This document shows, one piece after another, positions 1 through 10,480 of a DNA stretch of 64,000 nt. The stretch is from Porphyra umbilicalis (lineage: Eukaryota; Rhodophyta; Bangiophyceae; Bangiales; Bangiaceae). The stretch spans positions 1 to 64,000 of the forward strand of contig KV919064.1 in NCBI GenBank assembly GCA_002049455.2. The letters run 5' to 3'. How positions within the stretch are numbered: the first letter of the stretch is position 1; each line of letters begins with the position of its first letter. The notes beneath the pieces are model-generated. The model saw nothing but the letters and a program-made list of their open reading frames with translations. It had not been told where the DNA came from and made no database searches. Made by a program: the position numbers and the translations under genes.

Positions 1-447
1 ATAATGTCTGTGCAACTCTCACACATAGATATCAAGAAGACAATGCAAGTATTCCGACAAACAATCGTCACCCCCTCGGTATGAACGTCCGCAATCCTAG
101 ACACGGACTATCTGCGGGATAGGCGGTGGACACGGAGGGGAGTGAATAACCCCGGCACAGTCCAACGAGGGCCAATGATGGCGGTGGAAGCTGCCTGGTG
201 GGAGGTCTGCAGCGTTTTGGAAGACCGGTCGCACCACAGAGGCCGAAAGTGGGGGGGAACGGGTGAAGGGCGGGGGCTGGGGCGCAGGCAGCGGCCGTCG
301 TCCGTACCGCCACAGCAGGAGTGGCCGATGCGCCCGGCGGCAGGAAACATCGCCCGACAGGGCGGCGGCAACGGTGGGGGGTGTGAGTGGTGCAGAGCGA
401 GGTGGGCAGCCGTAGGGAGGTGGGGCTCCGCAACGGCGTGGTGCCGG

Positions 448-848
448 GCGCACAAGTGCGGGATGCAATCGGCACCGTCGCGGGGGCAGAGGTGGGGTAC
501 CGGGCGCTCCAAAGCGGGAGGCAATCGGCCCCGCCGCTAGGGCAGAGGTGGGGTACCGGACGCACCAGTGCGGGCCAGTGCGGGAGGCGACCGGCACAGG
601 CGCGGGGCAGAGGTAGGGTACCGGGCGCATAATGGCGGGAGGCAATCGGCAGTGCCGTCGGGGCAGAGGTGGGGTACCGGGCGCACAAGGGCGGGAGGCA
701 ATCGGCACCGCCGCGGGGGCAGAGGTGGGGCATCGGGCGCACCAGGGCGGGAGGTAATCGGCACCGCCGCGGGGGAAGAGGTGGGGTATCGGGCGCACAA
801 GGGCGGGAGGTAATTGGCACCGCCGCGAGGGCAGCAGCGGGAGGTAGG
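448..848. repeat. 56-bp minisatellite, about 7 units
   Basis: Units begin at 448, 504, 560, 625, 681, 737 and 793. Spacing is exactly 56 bp, except for one unit with a 9-bp insertion. Each unit holds a core like GGGCGCACAAGGGCGGGAG followed by a GGCAGAGGTGGGGTACC-type stretch. Because 56 is not a multiple of 3 and the unit lacks stops in several frames, long overlapping open frames appear here on both strands; they are artefacts. The last unit is degenerate. Confidence 0.9.
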
Positions 849-2330
849 GGAGCTCGGTGTCGGTAATTGCTCCCGTGCTAGCGACTGAGGCTTGTGGAGG
901 CACAAGGACCGGCGACGCGCCGGGCAGCTGTGGGGTTCCGCGTTCGAGGCGACTGGCGAGTGTGGGGGTGTGAAGCAGTTCCTCAATAAAAGGGTGTTTT
1001 GAGAGGACTGCACCCTTCCTGGCAACGCAATCAGCGAGTGGCGCGTGGGAGACGGCGATTGCGTTTGAAGCGTGGTGCTCGACGCGCTGCCACGTGAAGG
1101 CTTCGAAAAAGAGAAAACGCGATCAGCTCAACAACGTTGACAGCCCCGCCGCGCTCGTAGAAACTCAGATTCGATCGTTTTCTCTTTTGGAACCCCGACT
1201 GTGAGCATGATCGTCGCCAGCGGCTCGGTCCTCGTCGGAAATGTTATCTCGAAACCGCTATCACCCGACGTGACATTAACCGATACAGACTGTACGGCGA
1301 GTCCGGATGTCAGGCTCGGTCCGGGACACAGGAACAGGTTTGTGACGGGTGTTTGTTACGCAGGTCCCACGCACTGCACTGTTGGGGGCATTCTAGGACA
1401 CCGGCTGGGAGGTAGGTTTGTGATGGCCAGGAATTAAATATGCCATTCATAATTGCGTTCGCACCATTGACTGCTGACCGTGCCTTGGTTCGTCGGCTTG
1501 AGAGGTGATTGATCAGCTCGCACCTTAAGGTCCCACGCCGTGTCGACACGCTCTGCAGTGGGGGGTGAACCAAGCCGTACGACTGACCAGTACGCCTGCT
1601 CGCCCCAGAGCAGTGAGAGTTCACCGGTGTGTGCCGGTGCTGTGGCCGGACGCAACTACGAGGTGGGCATGCATCTTGCTGCTGCTTTGGTCGGGTCTGA
1701 GCGTGTGGAGGCACAATGCGCTTGAACACTTGAACGCTTGTGTGCTCATAATCAATTGCGACCGAGAGCTCCGGCTTCATTCCTTTATGCGCCTCACGAA
1801 ATCTTCCAGGCAGCCAGGCAGGCCTGCCTCGTCACATGGCTTTGGTCGAGTGGCGCAGTCCAGGCATGCTCAGGATCGACCTGGAAAAGCCAGACGCGTG
1901 ACTGATTTCAACCAACCAGCGTTCGACAATGTGGGTCAAAAACGCTATCACAAACGCCTGCCTGTGTCCCGGAACGGGCCTCAACGGGCGCCCGCATGCG
2001 CTTCACCACGAGTACCGGCGTAACCGTCACACAATGGTATTGCGGAGCGTTTGTGGGCTGCCTCGGGCTGCTTCTGTGCGTCCTTCCGCAAAAAAGCTGG
2101 TCATTCCGTGGTGTAGTCGGAAGGAAAATCTCTTCCAATCAGTAGGGCGGACAGCAAACAAAGGTGACCCAAACGCTGTGCATGACGCGTGTCTGGAAGC
2201 ACAGATGCACCAAATTGACCCGTTATGCACACACGCGCCGCCCTCTTCCCTCCGTCCTCTTCGTTCTCTTCACGCGCGTAACAACAAAGAATAAAACCAG
2301 AAAACATTTCTGTCCTTTTCGTCATGCAGT
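849..2330. other. No supported gene
   Basis: Mixed-composition DNA with only short, unconvincing open frames on both strands. I saw no recognisable protein motif, inverted repeat or RNA gene. Confidence 0.5.
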
Positions 2331-2333
2331 AGA

Positions 2334-2600
2334 CTAACCGTCGTCTCCATCAAGTCCAACTATCTTCGCAAGAAACGCGTGCCGCAAGCGCTTGGCCGCA
2401 GAGACAATGTCTCGCAACAGCACGCCATCCCTCCTCTCCCAGGCCACAAAAGCAGGCTCACGCAAGCGGGTGATAAACAGCTCTATCATCGTGAGCTCCT
2501 CTGCCAGTCGACAGCCCAGCACCAAAGCGTCAGCAGTGCCCGCCGCCGAGTACGCGGTACCCCATACCGTCGGCGGTCCTGCCCACGCGCTTGTCTGGTT
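2334..2600 (-). pseudogene. Fragment of an unrecognised coding sequence
   Basis: The minus strand reads about 85 codons without a stop and ends at 2334-2336. The last 50 residues have balanced, protein-like composition (a leucine/arginine-rich helical stretch containing ELTMIELFITRLREP) and end in an acidic tail. No in-frame ATG sits at a sensible upstream place; upstream the frame runs toward a small TA-flanked element starting at 2669. It may be the 3' end of a gene cut by that element or a chance frame. No family recognised. Confidence 0.22.
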
Positions 2601-2668
2601 ACTTCGTGGCGATTCGAGGGCGACACTTGTGGCGACTCAGCTTAATCGCGGCCTGCAGCTTGGAATTA

Positions 2669-3047
2669 GGGTTGCACACGACGCCCCTGTTTGGGGGACG
2701 CCAGGGGAGCGAGACGGATAAGACGCCTTCCTGACGCCCCATTAGGAAGCCAAAACGCCCTTACGATGCCCTCAGTAGCACCCGCAGTGTTCTCCACACA
2801 GCTCGAGTGGTACCCATACTGTGCACTCAGACGTCATTTTCTGTTTCAAGACTGGGTGCCTGTCCCCAACCAAGGTGCACAGCCGCCACCTGCTGAAACG
2901 TGTAGGCCTTCGTGAAGTCTTTCTCTTCGCGACGCCTTGCTGACGCCCTTTTGAGTTGGGGCGTTAGGGGCGCACGATGCCCAAATGACGCCCTGGTGAG
3001 GCCCGTAATGACGCCCTTAACGACGCCCAGGGCATTCTGAGCAACCC
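2669..3047. mobile_element. Small TA-flanked inverted-repeat element rich in GACGCC
   Basis: GGGTTGC at 2669 and its complement GCAACCC ending at 3047 are each flanked by TA (2667-2668, 3048-3049). The first 21 bases of the two ends match at about 14 positions. The interior is dominated by about a dozen GACGCC motifs in both orientations and has no gene. Size, ends and TA flanks fit a non-autonomous Tc1/mariner-like MITE, but no second copy is in the window. Confidence 0.4.
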
Positions 3048-3398
3048 TACTTAGAATGGCAGGTCGCCGGTCTGGCGACACAAGAAATCTCTTGGCGCAG
3101 GCCCGATACACGACCAAAACCATGAGAATGATGTGCATACGGCCAAGTCCCAAGCAAGGTGGGCACTGTAAGATAACTTGTGGACATCTGTGAGAATGGC
3201 CCCGCCCGCAAGCTACTCAGACGAGATCAGTGTCAGGAAGAGCTCTTAAGGAAAGAATCTGCCTCGTGAGGTCGCCTTCGATCCCGATGCAAGGCTTTGT
3301 GCGGATCGCCAGCAATCTTGTAGGTGAATTCTGCTTCTGATTGGCTGGTGCCGCACTGCGGTGAAAATATCAGAGGGACTTTGATGCTGACCGTGTTT

Positions 3399-5269
3399 CT
3401 ACCCTGCGGCGAGTTGTTTTGAGACGACTTTCATAGGATAAGAGCAACGTCCGTATTGTTTTGCTCGTGTACCCTTGTGTTTCCACCAATATGATTGTTT
3501 GGCGGCGGCTACTTCTCCCATAAATGCCCCCAGAGCACTTGGGGGGGTGGGAAAGGCTCCAACCGCCACCACCGGCGGCCGCGAAGGGCGCCCCTGGCGG
3601 CCGGCGCCCAACCCTCGCCCCCGCCGCCCGCGCGTTGGCCTCAGCTGTGGTCGTGGTCTTTGCGGTGGCGGTTGTGTTGGCAGTGGCTGTGGCTTTGGAG
3701 GAGACGGCGGCGGCTGGGGGAGGGGGGGGGGGGACGGGGCGGCGGTGGGGGCGGTCGCTGTGGGTCGTTCCCGAGGCGGCGGACACGACGGTGTCCGCTG
3801 CCGCCGCCGAGGAGTGGCGGCGGTGTCGGAGGCCGCCGCGGGGACGGTAGCCGCGGCGGACCGGCGGCGGCGGGGCGGCAGAGGTGGCAGCGGCAGGGCG
3901 CACCGGTGGCGGCCGCGGTTACGCCGGCCCGCCGGGGCGGTCGGCCGCGGCGCGCCCGGCGTCGCCGGAAGGGCCTTCGCGGGTACCGCCGCGGCCACCA
4001 TCAGCGCGGGCAGGTCCCGATCGGCCGGACACGCCGGCGAATGGCGGCGGGACGGAGGCGGCGGGCGGCGACGGGCGGCAGCGGTTCGGCGGCGACGTGT
4101 GGCGGCGGAGTGCCGGCACGGTCGGCGGCCGGCTGCAGTAAGGCGGCAAGCGGCGGCGGCGGCAAGAAGGGGGATCGGGTCCGCGGTCCCCCGCCGCCGG
4201 CGCCCGAGGTCCGCAGCAAGGCGGCGGGCGGCGACAGCGACGCGGCTGCGGCGGTGGTCTCGGAGGCACAGGCATGCGGCCCGTCCACCCTCCCGCCTCA
4301 TGGACCCGCAACGGCCGACGAGCCGCGAGTTGGGGCAGGAGTGGGGGGCACCGCCGGTGTCGCTGGGCGTGGGGGCGTGGCGCGGGCGCCGGCGGCGGCG
4401 AGGGGCGGCACGGCGGCGCCATCCGCGGCGTGCGCTCCTTCAGGCGCCGAACTCGGCGGAAGCGGCTGCGCTGTTGCGGCTGGCGGCGCCAGTGAGGTCG
4501 CGACATAAAGCCGGCGCGGCCGACACCCGCCTGGCGGGGTGGCAGCGTTGCGGCTGGTGGGCGGGGAAAGCGGCGACGCCGCGACGACAGGCGTGGTGGC
4601 GGCAGCGTCAAGCGGCGCAGCAACCCCACAACCCCGGCAAGCGTCATCCGAGGAGGCGCAAGCGGCGAGCAGGGAGGGTGGCGTCGCCGTCGCCGCGTCG
4701 CGCCGGCGAAGCCCGCCGCCACCGGGCAGGTTGTCGGCGCCTCGGCCGGCGGGCTCGCCGGGTGGCGTCGCGGCGGCAACGGGCAAGGCGGCGGCGAAGG
4801 CGAGCGGCACGCCCCCCCCCCCCCCCGTCGCGCGACGGCCAAGCCGGTGCGCGCGGCTGGGGGGGGAAGCGGAGTCGCCGGCGCCGCGTCGACCTCTGGT
4901 GGCGGGCGGGTGCCAGCGGCGGCAAGGGGCTGCGCCCCGTCGGCTGGCACGGTTTGCGCGCCCGCAAGCGACAGGCGCCCCGCGCGGGGTGGCGCCGCGG
5001 CGCCCGGCGGGGGCGGCGACTCGGCGGCGGCGACTGGGCGACGTTGCCTCGGCGCAGCCGCACAGCACGTTGTCAAATTGGGTCACGGAGAACTTAAAAT
5101 ATATGCGAACCGTGAGAGGTCGTGAGAGAAATGTTTTTCCATGCAGCAAACCTCGTGACACCATCCTCGCAAATGTCGCTGTGTCGATCTCTAAAAGGCT
5201 CTGTCTGAGAAGGCTTTCTGACACCCCCAGAGACCTTCTTACCCCACCCACCTGGTCACCCCTACCCAT
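3399..5269. other. GC-rich low-complexity block, coding status unresolved
   Basis: An extremely GC-rich stretch of CGG/GCC-type simple repeats is open in nearly every frame on both strands. The longest minus frame (4298-5269) has a normal-looking N-terminal 60 residues followed by Ala/Pro/Arg-rich sequence; plus frames extend up to 540 codons. No frame shows a domain or conserved motif. In DNA this GC-rich, long open frames are expected by chance, so I do not assign a CDS. The 5050-5270 end has ordinary composition and would be the place to look for a minus-strand start. Confidence 0.5.
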
Positions 5270-5900
5270 GTGCGTACTCGTCTACTCCCAATAGCTGCGG
5301 GCACCGCCCAACCACGGACACTTGTGCTTGCCTCCTTTCCTGTCCTCTCCCACTCCTTTCTCCTGCTGGCAGGGGGGGGGGGGCGAGGGGGGCTGCACAT
5401 ACATGCCGAGGGGGTCGGGGAGGATGGGGGCGCAAACGGTGTCGCTAGAGTGGGACGGCTGCTGGCATTGCCGTGCAGAGCTCTGGCAGGGTCATGGGGC
5501 AGGTCCTCCTTGCGCGATCAAACGGCACCCTTCACACCCAGTTCAAGGCAGACTTGGCGTACACAGTATGCATTCTTGCGGGCACATGGAGACCTCTGCT
5601 CGGACGCCTCACCGTCGTAGCTTGTGTCAGCCAGACTTTGTTCAGTACCTGTTGGCATGATAGTCTGCTACCAATGGGGACCCAGGATGCGCCCCCGGTC
5701 AACCGGGCAGCCAACCAGCGGGCTGGAAAACGTCAAGCCTTGTGCTTGGGGATAGCGGGGCGATTAATAATAATTCGAAGTGCTGGGCGGCGCCAATGCG
5801 CGCCCTCGGCATGTGTGCAGGTGACTGCCATGCTGCCCCCAGCCCCGCTCCTGGCTGCCGCCCAAGTGCACAAGTGCTGCCAACATCCCCGCTCGCTCTC

Positions 5901-6037
5901 CTGGCCGACCGCTCGGCCCACCCTCCTGGCGGACCGCCCCGCCCACCCTCTGGTCGACCGCCCCACCCACCCTCCTGGCCGGAAGCCCCGGCCACCCTCT
6001 GTTCGATCGCCCCGCCCACCCTCCTGCCGACCGCCCT
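5901..6037. repeat. 24-25-bp tandem repeat, about 5.5 units
   Basis: Five to six imperfect copies of a CTGGCCGACCGCCCCGCCCACCCT-like unit (core GACCGCCCCGCCCACC) lie head to tail, units starting near 5901, 5925, 5950, 5974, 5999 and 6023. The open frames over it on both strands are repeat by-products. Confidence 0.8.
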
Positions 6038-6039
6038 CG

Positions 6040-7690
6040 TTCCTGTCGTATTCTTATCTGCATCCCCTCCATCCCACGCATTCTCTCCAGCTCGCACGGG
6101 GGCGGGGGGGAGTCACTCTACGACGGGCCGGACGACGTTTGCAGTCGCTGGACTAGTGGTGGTGGCGATTGGGTGGGGATCCACACTGGCGCAGTGTGGA
6201 TAGTGTGACGCGCGCGGTGGGTGGGTGGTGGATGGGTTGGATGAACTGACCACGTACTTCTTTTTCGTGTTCGCTCGTCCGTCCCCCATGTATCCTTACC
6301 ATGCATATGTGCGATGGCTTCCTCTTTCTTGGCTTCTGTTTCTTTGCAAACCAATGGGTGTTGCTGACATCGAAGTCGAGTAACTTGTGTCATACGCACA
6401 TGCATGCGTGGTGTCCGCGAGTCGCTGACATGGTGAGCTTGCTGTTGTCCGGTGGCCTGTAGCTCTGTCAGAGTTTGCGGCTGTGTGCAGTTAGCTACAT
6501 GTCTGCGTGACTCTGTAGCACACCGTGGCTTTCTTATCGATTTCGTGTCTGCTCTGCCACCCGTGCCCGCGCCGAGCAACAATAAAGCGACCGTGTCTTT
6601 CAATGCATCTTTGGCATGTATCCTCAATGCTGGCCGGTGTCACATCCTTTCCTCCGTCAGGGTCTTGCTCCACTTCTTCCCCGAGACCTCCGAGGGATCA
6701 TTGCGGCGAGTCTCGCAACATATGTCTCGAAGGATGTGAACTTCTCCTTAAAGATTGGGCAAAGAGGAGTTATGTACTCATTTTCGATCTCTCTCTGAAC
6801 GCAAAGGGGTCGAGCAGCAATACGGTTCGGCCTTGTTGCAGATACCTTGGAACCTGACACGAGATTTCATCAACGCGCTGTGCGGCCGCCGTCGGGCGAC
6901 GGCGGGGCGACGGCGGCGGTGGCCGGCGGCAAGGTGGCGGGCTGCACCGGCTGCGCGGCGGCGGCGGGGGGGGCGCCCCATCAACACGTCCCCCTGATAT
7001 GATTGGTCTCGTGTCAGTCATTGATTGGCACGAAATTGGATCAACAAATCTGCATCCGCCAAATTGTACTGAAACGTATGACCAAATTCAGTGGTAAACA
7101 GTTTGCGCAGATCATGCCAGAAACCGGCACGGCTGGATGCTTATCCGCCGCTGAAGTGCTTCCGTGGTGCTACCGTCTTCGACACATTTAGCCTCCCTGC
7201 GCGACTCTCTGGCGACACTTTGTCGTACTGTTTCGCCATTGTGTCGCCCACAAGGAACCAAAGAGTCACCTTGGGCACGACCGCCGACGACCGCCTCCAT
7301 CACCTCGAGTGTCGGCATTGTATTCGCAAGTTCAGGCTATTTCACCACCGCCAGCATCAGAAAGGTGCTAACATCGTGGTCCGCATCAGCAACTGTGTCG
7401 GCCTCGTGAGCGCTCGAGGGCGCACCGACTTGCTCGACGTCGGCGTCGTCGTCTCTTTCGGAAGGTGCGAGCTCTTGCAGCCGGTATCCCCGGTTTCCCT
7501 CGACAGGCTCCTCTTCGTAAGGGAACGTGTCGACGGGGCGTCCGATATCCTTGCCAGTGTCCCCCCAGTTTCCGCCGCAGCCGCCACACTGTGGACTCGA
7601 GCAGCGGCAGCTCGCTGTGATCGTGGAGCCGTCACTTGATTGGGTTGTAGTCCTTCATCGCGCTCGAGAGTGGGAGGGAGACTCGGAGAT
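6040..7690. other. No supported gene; GC-rich patch at 6880-6985
   Basis: Mostly ordinary-composition DNA with short frames on both strands. At 6880-6985 there is a CGG-rich simple-sequence patch. The minus strand around 7290-7130 reads protein-like text for about 45 codons, but stops interrupt it on both sides, so I only note a possible coding relic. Confidence 0.4.
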
Positions 7691-7697
7691 CCTGTAC

Positions 7698-8510
7698 ATG
7701 TCGGAGCAGACCCACCCACGGAGTCACCAACACTCCGTTCTCGTACTGATGCCTCGCTTGGTGTATGAGGGTGACCTCTGCCCGTTCATGGGTACGCTTC
7801 AAGACTTCAACCACGAGTTTGTGCTGCGCACCCCATCCAACTTTTACGACCACCTCGCAACGCATGAGCTGCTGCTCGCCGAGGTGCTCCGCAAGCCTTT
7901 TATCCTCGTCAAAACCCCGCCACGTAGTCTGTCCAGTGCCGGCATTGGGATGGGCGTACGGCGCACGTGGGAGCCGCCAGCTGTCGTGGCTATGCGCGAC
8001 AGCGTCGACAAGGCCGTCTCTTGTGCGGGAGGTGGTCAGAGAACCTCGAGCAACCCCATCTCGTCTGCGGGCAGCCTCGTTGGTGGTGGCCACGGACAGG
8101 GGTCACGCCGCAAGGGCGGGTCTCTGGCCACGCTGGGCTTGCGCGACACTGTCTACAAGGCCGTGGCGTCGTCGGCCGGCGGGCGAAGCACGCCAAGCAC
8201 ACCCCTCGCGTCGATGGGCCACGCTGTGAGTGGTGGAAGCGGACTGGGGACACGCGGTAGCGGCGCGCGACCGGTCACCGTATGCGTGAGCGCCACCGCC
8301 GCCAGGGCCGTGGCGTTGGCGGCCGGCGGGCCGAGCACCTCGAGCACCCCCTCCGCGTCAGCGAGCCCTTCACGGCCGCCGCCGACAGGTGCGCCCGGAT
8401 CGCGTCGCCTTCCGGCGCGATGGACCCCACGCGGTACCACTTGTGGTGCGCCGCGTAGGGGGGCTCCACCTCCTGCCCCTGGGACGACCTCAGGCGTTTC
8501 CCCCGCGTGA
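7698..8510 (+). CDS. Hypothetical protein with three internal ~49-residue repeats
   Basis: The frame is open from about 7527 to the stop at 8508-8510. The first in-frame ATG after a non-ATG stretch is at 7698 (about 270 residues). The first 100 residues have balanced composition and GC-preferring third positions. The rest is three imperfect repeats of about 147 bp starting near 7990, 8138 and 8285, each with a D-x-V-x-K-A-V or similar helix, an AGG turn and an S/T/P-rich tail, so the duplications kept frame. No known domain. The opposite strand is also open from 8093 to 7632 and is a weaker competitor on third-position composition. Function unknown. Confidence 0.35.
   Translation: MSEQTHPRSHQHSVLVLMPRLVYEGDLCPFMGTLQDFNHEFVLRTPSNFYDHLATHELLLAEVLRKPFILVKTPPRSLSSAGIGMGVRRTWEPPAVVAMRDSVDKAVSCAGGGQRTSSNPISSAGSLVGGGHGQGSRRKGGSLATLGLRDTVYKAVASSAGGRSTPSTPLASMGHAVSGGSGLGTRGSGARPVTVCVSATAARAVALAAGGPSTSSTPSASASPSRPPPTGAPGSRRLPARWTPRGTTCGAPRRGAPPPAPGTTSGVSPA
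7990..8380. repeat. 147-bp in-frame tandem repeat, 2.6 units
   Basis: Direct repeats of about 147 bp starting near 7990, 8138 and 8285 share a GCGACA-GTC-ACAAGGCCGT block and an AGCAC-CCCC block downstream. The third unit is partial and more diverged. Unit length is a multiple of three, and the plus frame stays open through all units. Confidence 0.6.
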
Positions 8511-8600
8511 TCCCCCCGCTCCGACGCGACCCGGTGGCCCACGCCGTCGACCGGGCCGCTCCATCGGCACCGGCCGGCGACCGGCCCCGCCGCGCGTCGC

Positions 8601-9233
8601 GTGGTCGGGGCGCTGCCTCGCCGCTGTCCGCCCGCCCTGACGCCGCTGCGGACGCCGGAGGCTTCCGCCGGCGTGTCGACGCCGTTGGTGGGGAACACGA
8701 CCGCTGGCTGCCCCCCGAGGACTCCCCCATCGCCACAGCGCCGCTCCGTTGTGACGGAGCCGGTGGCGGCGTTGCCCGACGTGGCGGCAGCCCACGACGA
8801 TGACGCGGCGTCCCGCGTCCCGGCGGCGGCGTCTGTTCGCGGTTCGGCGGGGGCGTTGGTGACGGCCGACGCGGTGGGGATCGCGATGGACGCGGCGCCG
8901 ACCGCGGCCGATGCGGCGACGTTGCCCGGCGCGGCGCCCGACGCGATGACCTCCGCCCGGGCAACCGCGCTCGCGTTGTCGACGCCTCCGCCGACGGCGA
9001 CCGCGACGGAATCCACTGGGCGTCGTCCCGGGCCCGCCTCCCCGGCGACGACCGCGACGGCGATACGGCCCGCCACGACGACGATTCCGAGCCGGCCGCC
9101 GCCGTGCCCTCGGGGGCCGTGCCGACGCCGCCGCCCCGGGTATGCCCCGCCCCCATGTCCCCCGTCGCGCCCGGCGGTGCCCGCGCCGTGGAGCTCCGCG
9201 ACGTCGCGCGCTTGGCCCGACTTGGGAAGTTGA
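8601..9233 (+). CDS. Ala/Pro/Thr-rich open frame, doubtful
   Basis: An open frame of 210 codons follows the preceding plus gene after a short gap. It is rich in Ala, Thr and Pro with scattered Asp, lacks an obvious ATG and has no domain. Toward its end a different plus frame reads a more convincing helical stretch (containing ARAVELRDVARLARLGKL, near 9155-9230), so either there is a frameshift or neither frame is coding. It ends just before the stop of the converging minus gene. Confidence 0.18.
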   Translation: MVGALPRRCPPALTPLRTPEASAGVSTPLVGNTTAGCPPRTPPSPQRRSVVTEPVAALPDVAAAHDDDAASRVPAAASVRGSAGALVTADAVGIAMDAAPTAADAATLPGAAPDAMTSARATALALSTPPPTATATESTGRRPGPASPATTATAIRPATTTIPSRPPPCPRGPCRRRRPGYAPPPCPPSRPAVPAPWSSATSRAWPDLGS

Positions 9234-9255
9234 CGCCCTTGGCGTCCAACGCTAG

Positions 9256-10480
9256 TCAAAACCCGTATAAGTTCGCCGCGTCGTCCGCCTCCGCCGGCAA
9301 CGGTGTCTGCCCGAGCGGCAACCCCGCGGCCTCCCCCACGTCTCCCCACTTGGGGAGCAGCACCGCCATGCCTTGGAGCAACCGCTGCAGCCGGGCGTGC
9401 TCGTCCGCACTCCCCTCCGCCATGTCATCCAGGCGGAGGCACTCCAGCCCATGGAGAAGGTCTAGGGAGATGCGGTGGACCCGCCCGCCGGCGAGGTCCG
9501 CCAGCAGCGCGATGGCGGTGAGCTGTACGCGCTCCGCCACGTACATGTCCCAGAGGCAGCTGCGGTCGTCCCCAATCATGCGGTCGTAATAGTACGACAG
9601 CACGGTGGGGTGCGCCACATGCAGCCCCCGCGGCAGCTCCAACTCGCCTAGCGCCTCCGGCACGTGCCGCCAGCCGGCGCCGTTCAACCCCTTGGCATGG
9701 TGGCCGGCCGTCATCAGGTAAGGGACGTCGGCGCCCTTGCGCGCCCGGACGTCCACCTCCTTCCGCGCTTGGTTCACTGCCACGCGGTCGCCCTCCGCCA
9801 AGAGGAGCGTCAGATCCCGCCCAACCCTCTCGGGTTTTGGCCAGAAGCTGCTGTCCGGTCGCTCGTACGGCGGGACTGCCCGTGGCGCTGCCCCCGTGTC
9901 TATACGACGGGCGTTCTTGTCCACCGCCTCCCCGTAGTAGTACGCCGCCGCGTCCATCGCCTCCCGGTGCTGCGCCTCGGCGGACGTATTCGAGGTCCGC
10001 CGACGTCCGTAGATAAGAAAGCGACAACTCCGACAGGTACTCCACCGGCGGGATCACCGCGTCCGGCATGAGGCACATGAGGCGGCCCCAGCAGTGCGCC
10101 ACCCACGGCACCCACTCGCGGAGGGCCCCCACGTCCCCGACCGCCCTCACGAAGGCGTACCCCGTCCGAACGAACCACGACGGCAACGACGTCCCTAAAC
10201 GCGCCACCTCGCGGCTGAAGCGGACGGCCAACTCGCCGTCGCACCGCTGCGAGTGCACCTCGTGGATGCCGCCGTGCCTGTACGCCATGCGTAAGCCGTC
10301 CCGCATGCGCTCGACCGCCGGCTGGTTCTGCGGGTCCGGCCACGGTACCTGCCGCTGCTCCGGCAGTTCGTCGTGGTCCGCCAATACGTCCTCGGCGTAT
10401 CGCCGCAGCCCCGCCCTCAACGCGTCCCGTAAGAGAGGCGCGATGTAGGCCATCGCCGCCGCTTCCCCGCTCGCCGCCAT
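9256..10480 (-). pseudogene. Unrecognised helical protein gene broken by one frameshift
   Basis: From an ATG at 10478-10480 the minus strand reads about 165 well-composed residues (Trp, Tyr, Cys and His all represented) with typical helical spacing. Near 9985 the frame shifts by one base, and an equally convincing 240-residue frame continues to the stop at 9256-9258. Around the shift the upstream frame ends in TSADLEY and the downstream frame continues with SAEAQHREAMDAAAYYYG. The site is not a homopolymer, so it is either a real mutation, a one-base sequence error or, less likely, a programmed shift. An in-frame ATG at 10451-10453 is an alternative start. I recognise no family. The gene converges on the plus frames at 7.7-9.2 kb. 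Confidence 0.45.

Noticed and set aside
68-1025. Several long overlapping open frames, mostly on the minus strand
   Set aside because: They are produced by a 56-bp tandem repeat read in rotating frames; no ATG-led frame or domain stands out.
3475-5097. 540-codon plus open frame
   Set aside because: Arg/Gly/Ala-rich translation of CGG-type simple sequence; equally long frames exist on the other strand.
7632-8093. Minus open frame of 153 codons opposite the 7.7-8.5 kb gene
   Set aside because: Protein-like, but third-position GC and the in-frame repeat favour the plus strand; kept only as a competitor.
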